Assembly: GCA_017480345.1 (NCBI GenBank)
Contig: JAFVAU010000025.1
Coordinates: forward strand, 124,001 to 188,000
Reading direction: 5' to 3'
Origin: Bacteroidales bacterium
GTDB lineage: Bacteria; Bacteroidota; Bacteroidia; Bacteroidales; UBA932
DNA length: 64,000 nt
The translations under genes and the position numbers were made by a program. Positions 1 through 7,290 of this stretch are shown here, in pieces. Position 1 is the stretch's first letter. Every line of letters begins with the position of its first letter. Under the pieces are notes generated by a model. It made no database searches, was not told the origin of the DNA, and saw only the letters and a list, made by a program, of their open reading frames with translations.

Positions 1-824
1 GGGACGATACCTATGTAAGAGGCAAAGCAAGAAGCATCCTTAAAACGGGTAATATCATCCACCTCAGATAAAATCGTCAAACCGGCTAACTGTCCAATTC
101 CAGGAACACTCATCAAATACTTAAGCGGCTCCTCAAACCGCTCTGTTCTTGACAGAACACGAAGTTCCTTCATCAGCTTGAGTTGCTGAGCACGAAGATC
201 CTCATACTGTGCAATCAATAAATCAAGGGTTTTCTTTCCGTAATCCGTCTCAAGTTCCAGTCCTTTCAACCACAAGACAAACTTGTTGGTCCAAGCGCAT
301 CCGGGGCGCTGAAACTCCTCCGGAATATCAATCCCCAGATATCTTAGATGGGACTTGATCCTGTTCTTGTGACGCGTCTGATCTTTTGTCAACGAGTCTC
401 TCAATCTTATCAAAGAGCGTATCTCTGTTGCCACGCTATCCGGGACATAAATCCCTTTCAACTCTCCGGCACGTAAACTTCTCGCAAGCTTCCCGCTGTC
501 AACGGCATCTGTCTTCCGCAGTCTCTCTCCAGCCATCGTAGGCACATCCGCAGGGTTCACAACAATGTTGTTTATCCCTAAATTACACAACTCCCAGTGT
601 ATCCAGAACCCGCAGAAACCGGCCTCGTAGACCGAGTAATATTCCGCATCCGGATAAGTGTTGGTCAGAAACTTGTTCAAGGCAACAGGGCTTGGATCCT
701 GTGTGAACTTCTTCAATACTGCCTGTTCTGATAGAACAGTTACCGACCAACTTCTCAAATGGACATCAAGTCCGACAAAAATCCTTTGACCTTTGAAGGA
801 AAATGGTTTACTTTGTGTACTCAT
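1..824 (-). mobile_element. IS110-family transposase, 3' part cut off by window edge
   Basis: Reading leftwards from the ATG at 822-824 gives 274 uninterrupted codons that run off position 1. The N-terminus carries the IS110 RuvC-like DEDD domain (GLDVH with Asp about residue 20, then YEAGFCGFW about residue 65 and RKTDAVDS further on). Near residue 240 begins the Transposase_20 domain with VPGIGQLAGLTILSEVDDI. IS110 enzymes are usually 310-400 aa, so about a quarter with the catalytic serine is missing only because of the window edge. The family moves without terminal inverted repeats, guided by a non-coding RNA from the element's own end. No disruption is visible, so it may be active. Confidence 0.93.
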
Positions 825-1075
825 AGCTACTGTATTTTTAGTTACATGTTCGGCTTTATAAATGTAGCCAAAAATATCAGTAGCTTTTATTTCATATGAA
901 AAACTTCTCGGGGGTCTGCCAAGCGGCAGGGGCCGACAAGCCCCTGAGAGCGTTCTTCATTTGGATTACAAACATAGTTACTTTATCACGAGTTCCCGAG
1001 CGGGAAACGTCTGTGCAATCCAGTGCAGACGTTTTACCGTATTTGTTCGTGATAGGTTTTGGAGAACCTGGTACC
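825..1075 (-). ncRNA. Structured non-coding end of the IS110 element, candidate bridge RNA
   Basis: The stretch directly upstream of the transposase holds many inverted repeats: 825-832 with 878-885 (8 bp), 916-920 with 925-929, 928-933 with 940-945, 984-991 with 1047-1054 (8 bp) enclosing 993-998/1001-1006 and 1005-1013/1026-1034 (9 bp), and 1054-1058 with 1065-1069. IS110 elements of the group with the RNA at the transposase's 5' side encode a bridge RNA of roughly 180 nt there. Strand and exact ends are inferred from that; the folding itself is seen in the sequence. Confidence 0.45.
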
Positions 1076-1177
1076 TCAGATACGGAAAACGTTTGCACTT
1101 TTTGTGTCCCCCCCTCCCAAGCATTCCCCTATGGCCGGGCTGCGCTTTCACACAGAGGATTCAGCACCCGCGCCCCA

Positions 1178-1206
1178 GGGCAAGCCCTCCCCCGGCTTGC
1201 CCTTTT
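1178..1206 (+). terminator. Hairpin with short T tail
   Basis: GGGCAAGCC at 1178-1186 and GGCTTGCCC at 1194-1202 form a perfect 9-bp stem with a 7-nt loop, followed by TTTT. It lies between the IS110 end and the higBA promoter and would stop rightward transcription leaving the insertion element. The rest of 1076-1249 is C-rich and shows no convincing gene. Confidence 0.5.
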
Positions 1207-1249
1207 CTCCCTCCCTCAATGCACCTGATATTCAAAATAATGAAATAAA

Positions 1250-1281
1250 TTTGGAATTTGTTAACTAATTCGTTAACTTTG
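1250..1281 (+). promoter_or_regulatory. Promoter of higBA
   Basis: TTTG at 1250-1253, 20 nt, then TAACTTTG at 1274-1281 match the Bacteroidetes -33/-7 elements. The first ATG after it (1285) is followed at once by a stop, so the toxin reading frame effectively starts at 1296. Confidence 0.6.
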
Positions 1282-1295
1282 CACATGAGCTGATT

Positions 1296-1541
1296 ATGTC
1301 TGTTCAGGACGTGCCAATCACTTTCTTGAAGCATCTGGAAGACGGGTTATACGAAATCCGAGTCTCACAGGGAGGGAACGCATACAGAATCTTCTGCTGC
1401 TTCGATGAAGGCAACTTAGTGATTTTGTTCAATGCTTTTCAAAAGAAAACGCAGAAGACTCCATCGGAGCCCTTGGAAAAGGCGAAAAAGATTATGGCAC
1501 AATACTTTCAGGAAAAGGAGGAGAGCAATGGAAAAGACTAA
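1296..1541 (+). CDS. higB: HigB/Gp49-type (RelE superfamily) toxin, apparently N-terminally shortened
   Basis: The 81-aa product matches the C-terminal two thirds of the phage Gp49-like/HigB family: GLYEIRVSQGGNAYRIFCCF, then NAFQKKTQKTP and a helical end. These toxins cleave mRNA on the ribosome and are normally about 110-120 aa; here some 30-40 N-terminal residues are absent. The open frame extends upstream only to a stop at 1266-1268, and the promoter -7 box already lies at 1274, so the missing part is not simply a mis-chosen start. The stop overlaps the antitoxin start by 14 nt. Loss of the N-terminus next to an IS110 end suggests damage by insertion or deletion; activity is doubtful. Confidence 0.75.
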   Translation: MSVQDVPITFLKHLEDGLYEIRVSQGGNAYRIFCCFDEGNLVILFNAFQKKTQKTPSEPLEKAKKIMAQYFQEKEESNGKD

Positions 1542-1830
1542 ACATATGAATCTTACCCCTATCGAAGACCTCATAGCAGAGGACTTCGGGGCACCCGGCA
1601 CTGCAGAGCGCAATTCCTATGATATGGAATGCGACACCTTCATCATCGGCGAGCAACTAAAAGCAGAACGCGCTAAGGCTGGACTGACTCAACAGCAGCT
1701 CGCAGAAAAGATTGGAACCAAGAAAAGTTTCATCTCCCGAATTGAGAACGGACGGGCAGACATTCAGATTTCCACACTGGTCAAACTTTTCAACGGGCTG
1801 GGGCGACAAGTCACCGTCAGAGTAATATAA
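1528..1830 (+). CDS. higA: HigA-type XRE antitoxin
   Basis: A 100-aa protein that overlaps the toxin by 14 nt, the usual arrangement of translationally coupled HigBA. Residues 35-90 form a helix-turn-helix of the XRE/Cro family (LTQQQLAEKIGTKKSFISRI, then ENGRADIQISTLVKLFNGLG). HigA antitoxins bind the toxin and repress their own promoter, so the site at 1250-1281 is the likely target. The start ATG at 1528 is chosen because the longer open frame upstream lies inside higB. With the toxin truncated, this gene may persist as a regulator only. Confidence 0.88.
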   Translation: MEKTKHMNLTPIEDLIAEDFGAPGTAERNSYDMECDTFIIGEQLKAERAKAGLTQQQLAEKIGTKKSFISRIENGRADIQISTLVKLFNGLGRQVTVRVI

Positions 1831-1875
1831 AAGTAAGCGGAGGTCCCAATGGGGTTTCCGCTATTTTTTTCGCCA

Positions 1876-1916
1876 TTTGGTTGACAATTCAATTTATTTT
1901 CGTAAATTTGTCAACC
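1876..1916 (+). promoter_or_regulatory. Promoter with palindromic operator for the XRE-ImmA gene
   Basis: TTTG at 1876-1879 and TAAATTTG at 1903-1910 are the promoter elements. Overlying them is a perfect 9-bp inverted repeat, GGTTGACAA at 1879-1887 and TTGTCAACC at 1908-1916, arms centred about 29 bp apart. The arms cover both the -33 and -7 regions, as expected for an autorepressor site bound by the HTH protein that follows. Confidence 0.65.
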
Positions 1917-1943
1917 GAAAGCAAATTCTACCAACTAACACTT

Positions 1944-3008
1944 ATGGCTTACAATCACGAAATATTCGGGCAAAGGCTCAAAAATGCCAGAGAAATGAGG
2001 GGGCTCTCCATGGCAGACCTCTCAGAGGAACTGGAAGGCCTTGTTACCCGCCAGGCAATTTGCAAGTACGAAGCCGGGAAGATGCTCCCCGACAGCACCG
2101 TACTGATTCGTCTTGCCCGTATCCTGGGAGTCAAAACGGATTACTTCTTCCGTCCCTTTACCGTCGCCTTATCGGGAATTGAGTTCCGCAAGAAATCCTC
2201 CATGTCGGCCAAGGCCGGAAAATCCGTACAACAAAAGGTACTTGACAATGTCGAGCGCTATTTTGAAATCGAAGAAATCTGTGGCCTGTCGCACGATAGT
2301 ACTCCCCTCCAGCACAACCCGGTCATCCGCACGAAAGAAGATGTCATCGCGCTGGCTGCCGCCATTCGCAAAGAATGGGGATTAGGGAATGATGGCATAA
2401 CGGATGTAATCGCCCTTTTGGAAAGCAAAGGCATCAAAGTCGTGGAAATAGAATGCGACGACAATTTTGACGGCTTAAGTGGAAAAGCCGGAGACAGTTT
2501 TGTCATCGTGTTAAACAAAACCCAGCTTCACCCCGAGCGCAAACGTTTCACGGCCTTACACGAATTGGGGCACATCGTCATGCGCTTTGACCCGGCCATC
2601 TCCGACAAGGAGAAGGAGTCCCTGTGCCACCTGTTTGCCAGTGAATTCCTCATCCCCCAGTCGTCCTTTAAAAACATTCTGGGAGATTTGGGAAAGGGCA
2701 ACCTCAACCTGCTCCCCTTTGCGGATATCCAGCGTACCTATGGAATATCCATTGACGCACAAATCCGAAAAGCCCGTGATGCCGGGATGATTTCCGAAAG
2801 CCGCTACAAGAGTTACTTCATCCGCAAGCGGCAGAGCCAGAAATTCCAGGCCTTTGTGGACCGGGTCCTTGCCGAAGACGAAGAGCCCCAGCGCTTTAAA
2901 ATGCTTGTTTATGATGCTTATGCGAAAAACATAATCAGCGTCTCCAAAGCCGCATCCCTACTCAACACTTCCGTGGAAGACGTACTGTCCACGGCTGTAT
3001 TTGTATAA
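1944..3008 (+). CDS. XRE-family regulator fused to ImmA/IrrE metallopeptidase
   Basis: 354 aa. Residues about 5-65 are an XRE helix-turn-helix (MADLSEELEGLVTRQAICKY then EAGKMLPDS). Residues about 170-260 are an ImmA/IrrE (COG2856) zinc peptidase with the motif HELGH at 206-210 followed by LCHLFASEFLIP. Such fusions sense a signal and cleave or release a partner, and often act as the antitoxin of a PIN nuclease. The start at 1944 is preferred over 1881, which would lie inside the promoter/operator. The PIN gene begins 13 nt downstream, so the two form an operon, probably self-repressed through the palindrome at 1879-1916. Confidence 0.9.
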   Translation: MAYNHEIFGQRLKNAREMRGLSMADLSEELEGLVTRQAICKYEAGKMLPDSTVLIRLARILGVKTDYFFRPFTVALSGIEFRKKSSMSAKAGKSVQQKVLDNVERYFEIEEICGLSHDSTPLQHNPVIRTKEDVIALAAAIRKEWGLGNDGITDVIALLESKGIKVVEIECDDNFDGLSGKAGDSFVIVLNKTQLHPERKRFTALHELGHIVMRFDPAISDKEKESLCHLFASEFLIPQSSFKNILGDLGKGNLNLLPFADIQRTYGISIDAQIRKARDAGMISESRYKSYFIRKRQSQKFQAFVDRVLAEDEEPQRFKMLVYDAYAKNIISVSKAASLLNTSVEDVLSTAVFV

Positions 3009-3020
3009 ACGAAGCAAAAG

Positions 3021-3533
3021 ATGGAACGAATAGTCGTAAGTGATACAAATATCTTCATTGACCTGGTCGAATTAGGCATCCTTCAGGATCTGTTTTTCCT
3101 TCCTTGGCAAATCCATACCACGGACTTTGTCATGGATGAACTTACGGACGCCACACAGTTCGACGCTGTAAACAGCTACTGCGAACGAGGTCGCATGACA
3201 GTCGGAAAACTGACCGCGGAAGAAGTGGGAACCATCTTCCAGATGACTAGTACGCCAGGATGCAAGATATCACCGGCCGACTTTTCCGTTATCCTATACG
3301 CACAAAAAGCGAATTTCAATATCCTGACAGGAGACAAGCGGCTGAAAACCTATGCGGAAAAAGAAGGCATAGAAGTACATGGCATTCTATTCGTTTTCGA
3401 GGCCTTGGTAGGACATCAAATTCTGCCTCCCGCATTGGCCATAGAATTGCTGCAGCGGCTCAAGGAGCTCAACAAACGCACTCCGGCCGAGTTAATAGAT
3501 GCAATTATAAAAAAATTTGAGGGTATGATGTAA
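3021..3533 (+). CDS. PIN-domain ribonuclease, partner of the XRE-ImmA protein
   Basis: 170 aa with the PIN signature: IVVSDTNIFIDL at the N-terminus (first acidic residue Asp8), an internal acidic residue in VMDELTD, and ISPADFSVILYAQ plus NILTGDKRLKTYAEKEG, giving the four conserved acidic positions. PIN domains are Mg-dependent RNases and frequently toxins. Immediate linkage to an XRE-COG2856 protein is a known toxin-antitoxin or phage-defence pairing. All the acidic residues appear intact, so it is likely functional. Confidence 0.85.
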   Translation: MERIVVSDTNIFIDLVELGILQDLFFLPWQIHTTDFVMDELTDATQFDAVNSYCERGRMTVGKLTAEEVGTIFQMTSTPGCKISPADFSVILYAQKANFNILTGDKRLKTYAEKEGIEVHGILFVFEALVGHQILPPALAIELLQRLKELNKRTPAELIDAIIKKFEGMM

Positions 3534-3548
3534 ATTGTTTTTCGACTA

Positions 3549-3586
3549 TAAAAAAAGGAGGGACCGCCGCCAAGCAAGACCCTCCC
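3549..3586 (-). terminator. Weak hairpin, T-tract on minus strand
   Basis: GGAGGG (3557-3562) pairs with CCCTCC (3580-3585), and a run of seven A on the plus strand becomes a T-tract when read leftwards. No minus-strand gene ends here, so its role is unclear. The rest of 3534-3741 shows no other feature. Confidence 0.3.
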
Positions 3587-3741
3587 GCTTCCTCATCAAC
3601 AGATGACCATTACAGAACTAGTCAAGCTGTAATACAGGATATTTTCTGCAAATTACGCCATTTTTGTCTAAATTTCAAAATGGCGCATAGTCAGGAAATA
3701 CCCAGTCAAACACAGTATTTTTACTAAAAAACTATTCAATC

Positions 3742-5004
3742 ATGGGTATTTTAAAAACCATCAACCGGCGTTTTGACGCCGAACAGCCGGATTCGCTGGT
3801 CTCCTGTAACAGAGCTATTAACGTTCTGTCCCGGGACAATGAATTCATCGACGAAGTACTTCATTGCTTTGCCATTACTCCAGAAAAACGCAAACTCCCT
3901 TTGACCATCGGCAATGTGAACACCCTCCTTGCCGACATTCAGTCACTGGATGAGCAGGATTGGAAAATAGACATTCCTGTTCCACTGCGTAACATCGACC
4001 TTGTAAAGGTTCTTCCCAATGATTACGCCCTATTCCACATCTACGGGATTAAGGACCCGGAACTCATCAAGGCGCTCCGGGCCGACAATCTGGACGTTGA
4101 GTCCCGCTACTCTGCCCGTAGCGACCTTCTGGATTACTACAGTTTGAGCAAATTTGCCTCCTTCCTGCACGACCACAAGATGGGGGCCTATGCGAAAACC
4201 ATCTTGGAGCATCTGCATGCCAATCTTGAGGAGCAGTTCACCTGTTCCGCAAGGCTTCTGTATCACAAGGAGGATGCAAAATATTACCTGAGGGCCGTCA
4301 CTTCGGAAAAAGGCTACAAGGATTACGGGATTAACTTCTCTGTCTTGGTTGCCCTTCTGGCGGTTGACGCCTATGCAAAGTCCAAGCAAGACTCGGTTTT
4401 CATTGACAGTTACAGTATCGATGACTCGCGCGTTAGCCTGTCGTTCCAGTTCGCAAAGGAAATTCCTTTGCGGGATGGGATGTCCCTATCACTCAACCTA
4501 CTGTTGGAAAACGACGAAATCCGCCAGTCGTCCGTTTCCCTAAACGCCATCTTCAAAGTGAAATATGGAAAGGATGACCGCTCCCTCTTCCTCAAACCCA
4601 CTGCGTATCAGAAAAGAGACGGGGAATACTCCACAGACATGCTTACCTACACTCATGGGATGAAAGTCTCCACTGTTCATGAACGAATCTCCACCTTGCC
4701 CTTGCTGATAGCCAAGTATGTGGAGCAGATTCGTACCAACGCCGCTGAAATCTTGAAAATCAACAATCCACAAGAGACGAAAAACTATCTTCTCAGTAAG
4801 GTACAGCGTTCCCGCAAGGAAGAGTTCCTCGGCTACAAAGCCTCCGTTATTCAAAAAATCATCAGCATGGAGGTAAACACGGTCTATGACCTATTCGATC
4901 TCCTCCGTGATGTCGAAGAACTCTTTGGCGAAGACATCAAGTCCCGCAACTATTGGCGGGAAAACCTCTACAATACCCTGATTGAGAAAGGTCGGCGCGA
5001 TTGA
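3742..5004 (+). CDS. Unrecognised 420-aa protein
   Basis: I do not recognise this protein. It has no signal peptide or membrane segment and starts MGILKTINRRFD. The middle (about residues 160-290) has a beta-rich look, with LLYHKEDAKYYLRAVTSEKG, VSLSFQFAKEIPLRDGMSLS and LNLLLENDEIRQSSVSLNAI; that order loosely recalls the phage/plasmid DUF932 family, but this is only an impression. The C-terminus is helical and charged. It stands alone between a toxin-antitoxin module and the fimbrial locus and ends 6 nt before a strong bidirectional terminator. A phage-interaction or defence role is conceivable but unproven. Confidence 0.7.
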   Translation: MGILKTINRRFDAEQPDSLVSCNRAINVLSRDNEFIDEVLHCFAITPEKRKLPLTIGNVNTLLADIQSLDEQDWKIDIPVPLRNIDLVKVLPNDYALFHIYGIKDPELIKALRADNLDVESRYSARSDLLDYYSLSKFASFLHDHKMGAYAKTILEHLHANLEEQFTCSARLLYHKEDAKYYLRAVTSEKGYKDYGINFSVLVALLAVDAYAKSKQDSVFIDSYSIDDSRVSLSFQFAKEIPLRDGMSLSLNLLLENDEIRQSSVSLNAIFKVKYGKDDRSLFLKPTAYQKRDGEYSTDMLTYTHGMKVSTVHERISTLPLLIAKYVEQIRTNAAEILKINNPQETKNYLLSKVQRSRKEEFLGYKASVIQKIISMEVNTVYDLFDLLRDVEELFGEDIKSRNYWRENLYNTLIEKGRRD

Positions 5005-5010
5005 GTGCAA

Positions 5011-5051
5011 AAAGGGACTGACTGAGGGAATTCACTTTAGTCAGTCCCTTT
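5011..5051. terminator. Bidirectional terminator
   Basis: Perfect 13-bp arms AAAGGGACTGACT (5011-5023) and AGTCAGTCCCTTT (5039-5051) separated by 15 nt. The A/T ends allow it to work in both directions, closing the plus-strand gene ending at 5004 and the minus-strand fimbrial operon ending at 5084. Confidence 0.85.
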
Positions 5052-5083
5052 CCACAAATGCAAATAGAGTCCCACCCTGCTTC

Positions 5084-5902
5084 CTATATCGTCACGCTGA
5101 AACTCACCGGTCCGTCCCACTCCTTCACCGTAATGGTAAAGGTCGCTGTAGGCGTGTCAACCATAATCTCAACGTCACTCAAGTCTGTCTTGTTCCAGTC
5201 AAAACCGGCCTGCTGAATCAACCATCCCACGGGATAGGATTCCATCAGGATTCCGTCATGACTATATAGCGCTGCATTGAGATCGGCGTCCATCTGTCGG
5301 GGAACGCGAAAGGCAAACCCTCCCTCCTGGGGCAGTTCAGCCATGCAGGAAAACCGCCCACGAACAGGCGCCAATGACTGCACATCTATGCCGGCAACAG
5401 TCCCGCTGACATCCAACCGGCAATCGGCCGGCCTTCCGTTCTCTTCGTCCTTGAAGATGACGGACACAGTGGAAAAGTTCTTATGCAGACGAATGGTTTC
5501 ATGGGCAAATTCCGCATCCGTATTCACCAGCGTAGTGCAGGCGAACAGGCTGTCCATCTGAGAGCCTTCTGTAATGGAAAGCACATCCCCTTCCAAAAAC
5601 AGCCCTGGCGTCTCTCTATAGGCCGATAACCGCACCTGCCCCCGAGGAACCCGGTATTCGTGAAAGTCGTCCCGTTGGCTCCGGGCAATGCTCTCCGAGA
5701 AAACCGGTGCCGGACACCAAGCCTTGAGCTGGACGTAAGCCCCATTCGTCTCCGAAAGATCCACCGTCAGCCAGCACGGACAGTCACTCCGGTCCTCTTT
5801 CACCGAGCAGGAAGCCATCACAGCGACGGCTAACGCTCCTACTGTCATTCTAAGCGATCTCCCTGTCATTCTGAGCGCAGCGAAGAATCTATTCCGTCTC
5901 AT
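5084..5902 (-). CDS. FimB/Mfa2-like fimbrial anchor lipoprotein
   Basis: 272 aa. After a hydrophobic segment ending at a lipobox-like VAVMASC the mature protein begins SVKEDRSDCPCWLTVDLS, the hallmark of the FimB/Mfa2 family that anchors fimbriae in the outer membrane. The beta-sandwich body ends in a WDGPVSFSV strand. It is the last gene of the operon and its ATG overlaps the upstream stop (ATGA), which supports the start at 5902. The first 20 residues (RFFAALRMT, then SLRMT) are translated copies of a dispersed repeat at 5843-5890, so the signal-peptide n-region is repeat-derived; later starts at 5866 or 5845 remain possible. Confidence 0.85.
   Translation of the reverse strand: MRRNRFFAALRMTGRSLRMTVGALAVAVMASCSVKEDRSDCPCWLTVDLSETNGAYVQLKAWCPAPVFSESIARSQRDDFHEYRVPRGQVRLSAYRETPGLFLEGDVLSITEGSQMDSLFACTTLVNTDAEFAHETIRLHKNFSTVSVIFKDEENGRPADCRLDVSGTVAGIDVQSLAPVRGRFSCMAELPQEGGFAFRVPRQMDADLNAALYSHDGILMESYPVGWLIQQAGFDWNKTDLSDVEIMVDTPTATFTITVKEWDGPVSFSVTI
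5843..5890. repeat. Type R dispersed repeat, one short and one full copy
   Basis: A full copy TGTCATTCTGAGCG then CAGCGAAGAATCT (5864-5890) preceded by a partial copy at 5843-5860. It codes for RFFAALRMT and SLRMT in the anchor gene. Other copies are at 9556-9582, 9721-9747 and 10966-10992. Confidence 0.85.
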
Positions 5903-7287
5903 AGGCCTCCCTCCAGAACCAGGTTATCAATCTCTGCCACATTCCCGTGAACCCTCCATCCGTCATTCCCGGCTAGACCGGGCATCTCTCCGGCCTTTGT
6001 CACCTGTCCGTTCAGCGCCCAGGTGTTGGCATACTCTGTGGGCTCTCCCTTCAAGGTGATGTTCTTAATCCGGTACAGCATGTTCGGTTGCAGATTGGTC
6101 AGGCGCATCGGGTAGAAGTATTGCTTCCCGTCCAGCTCAATGGCCAGCACCAGCCGGGTCCACCAGTCCTGTGTGCCCGCCGCATCCAGCACCAGGTCCG
6201 ACATACCTTTCTCGTTTTCCGAGGGTAGCACGTAGAACACCGTGTTCACATTCAGGTAATTGTCTGCCACCCCGTCCGAAGAACATATCTTTCCAGCCGG
6301 TGCCGTCCAGCTGTGCTGCGTCAGTTCCTGCAAGGCTGCAGGGCAGGACAAATTGATGCTATTCTTGGTCGTATTTCCGTAATTGTTGTTGTACAGGTAG
6401 GCATAGTCCTGGGCCAGTTTTCCACGGCCACCATAACTGCTCAAATTGTACGTTCCGTTCAGGAAAGAGTAACTCTCCAGCCCTGTGTAATACGAATCCT
6501 CACGCAACTGATTAGGGTGGAAGAAAACATCCTCCGTAAGGTTCCCCAGTATCGGACTGCCATATACCGACCCGCGGGAACCGAAGATATTCACAGGCGT
6601 GCCGGTGAAGTTCTTGGGGTTGTCCTTGCAGATGCGGACGATATCCATCCCGTTCGTGATGGCTATATGATTCAGGTGAACGTCCCGCCACAAATCCGGG
6701 TCACCCCAGAACTGGGCGGTAATCTTTTCCACCTCAATCTTGGCCATGTACCGCATCAGCTTTATGGCGACCGGGGCCGGTTCGGAATTCTGATACCACA
6801 CACGGGCCGTTGCGGCCATTAGGGGACGGTTCACGCGGCAGTTGCCTGCGCTCCAGGGAATGAACCCTTTGGGGTAGGAGGAAACCTCCTCTCCGCTCAG
6901 TCTGGCAATGTAGTTGGCGCTGTCGGCATCCAAGTTGGCTATGAACAGATAAGTGCGGATTTCATTCTTCTGGAAGGCATCCCGGAAAGCCAGGAAGTTC
7001 ATATCCAGCGTGGTTCCTTTCCCTCCCAGGGCGGCATGCCGCAGAAAGTTCCCATCCTTGTCATAGGAATAGATATCAATCCGGTCCACCTGGTCGTCAG
7101 CTACATCGATGGTGTTGGCTTTCGTAGCAACATCGGTAAATTCGTCCACATGGAAGGTGAATACCACTTCGTTGCTATCGTCATGCCCGACTGTCCCGTC
7201 ATGCCCGACCCGATCGGGCATCTCCTTGTCGCATCCCACCAGCGCCATCAGCGCCAGTGGAACCAGGTATCGAATCATGGGCAACAT
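5899..7287 (-). CDS. Fimbrillin-like lipoprotein (accessory or tip subunit)
   Basis: 462 aa with a lipoprotein signal ending LMALVGC. The mature part begins DKEMPDRVGHDG, translated from a palindromic repeat, then VVFTFHVDEFTDVATKANTI and VDRIDIYSYDKDGNFLRHA as in Bacteroidales fimbrillins, and ends with the NMLYRIKNITLKG strand typical of the family. Another repeat copy near the C-terminus encodes GEMPGLAGNDGW. It lies between a second fimbrillin-like gene and the anchor gene, overlapping the latter by 4 nt. Length above the major subunit suggests a tip or accessory pilin. Confidence 0.8.
   Translation of the reverse strand: MLPMIRYLVPLALMALVGCDKEMPDRVGHDGTVGHDDSNEVVFTFHVDEFTDVATKANTIDVADDQVDRIDIYSYDKDGNFLRHAALGGKGTTLDMNFLAFRDAFQKNEIRTYLFIANLDADSANYIARLSGEEVSSYPKGFIPWSAGNCRVNRPLMAATARVWYQNSEPAPVAIKLMRYMAKIEVEKITAQFWGDPDLWRDVHLNHIAITNGMDIVRICKDNPKNFTGTPVNIFGSRGSVYGSPILGNLTEDVFFHPNQLREDSYYTGLESYSFLNGTYNLSSYGGRGKLAQDYAYLYNNNYGNTTKNSINLSCPAALQELTQHSWTAPAGKICSSDGVADNYLNVNTVFYVLPSENEKGMSDLVLDAAGTQDWWTRLVLAIELDGKQYFYPMRLTNLQPNMLYRIKNITLKGEPTEYANTWALNGQVTKAGEMPGLAGNDGWRVHGNVAEIDNLVLEGGL
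5962..5989. repeat. Type S palindromic repeat
   Basis: GTCATTCCCGGCTAGACCGG followed by GCATCTC: CCCGG and CCGGG arms around a 4-6 nt centre. Codes for EMPGLAGND near the C-terminus of the lipoprotein gene. Confidence 0.8.
7179..7225. repeat. Type S palindromic repeat, partial plus full copy
   Basis: A full copy at 7198-7225 (GTCATGCCCGACCCGATCGG then GCATCTCC) follows a partial copy at 7179-7197. Read in frame as MPDRVGHDGTVGHDD directly after the lipobox. Confidence 0.8.
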
Positions 7288-7290
7288 AGG

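Noticed and set aside
896-1268. Small ORFs on both strands in the IS110 non-coding end
   Set aside because: They lie over inverted repeats, have no family likeness and overlap each other in different frames; structure explains the region better.
6313-6822. Plus-strand ORF opposite a fimbrillin-like gene
   Set aside because: Antisense shadow of a clear lipoprotein gene; no recognisable domain and no promoter.
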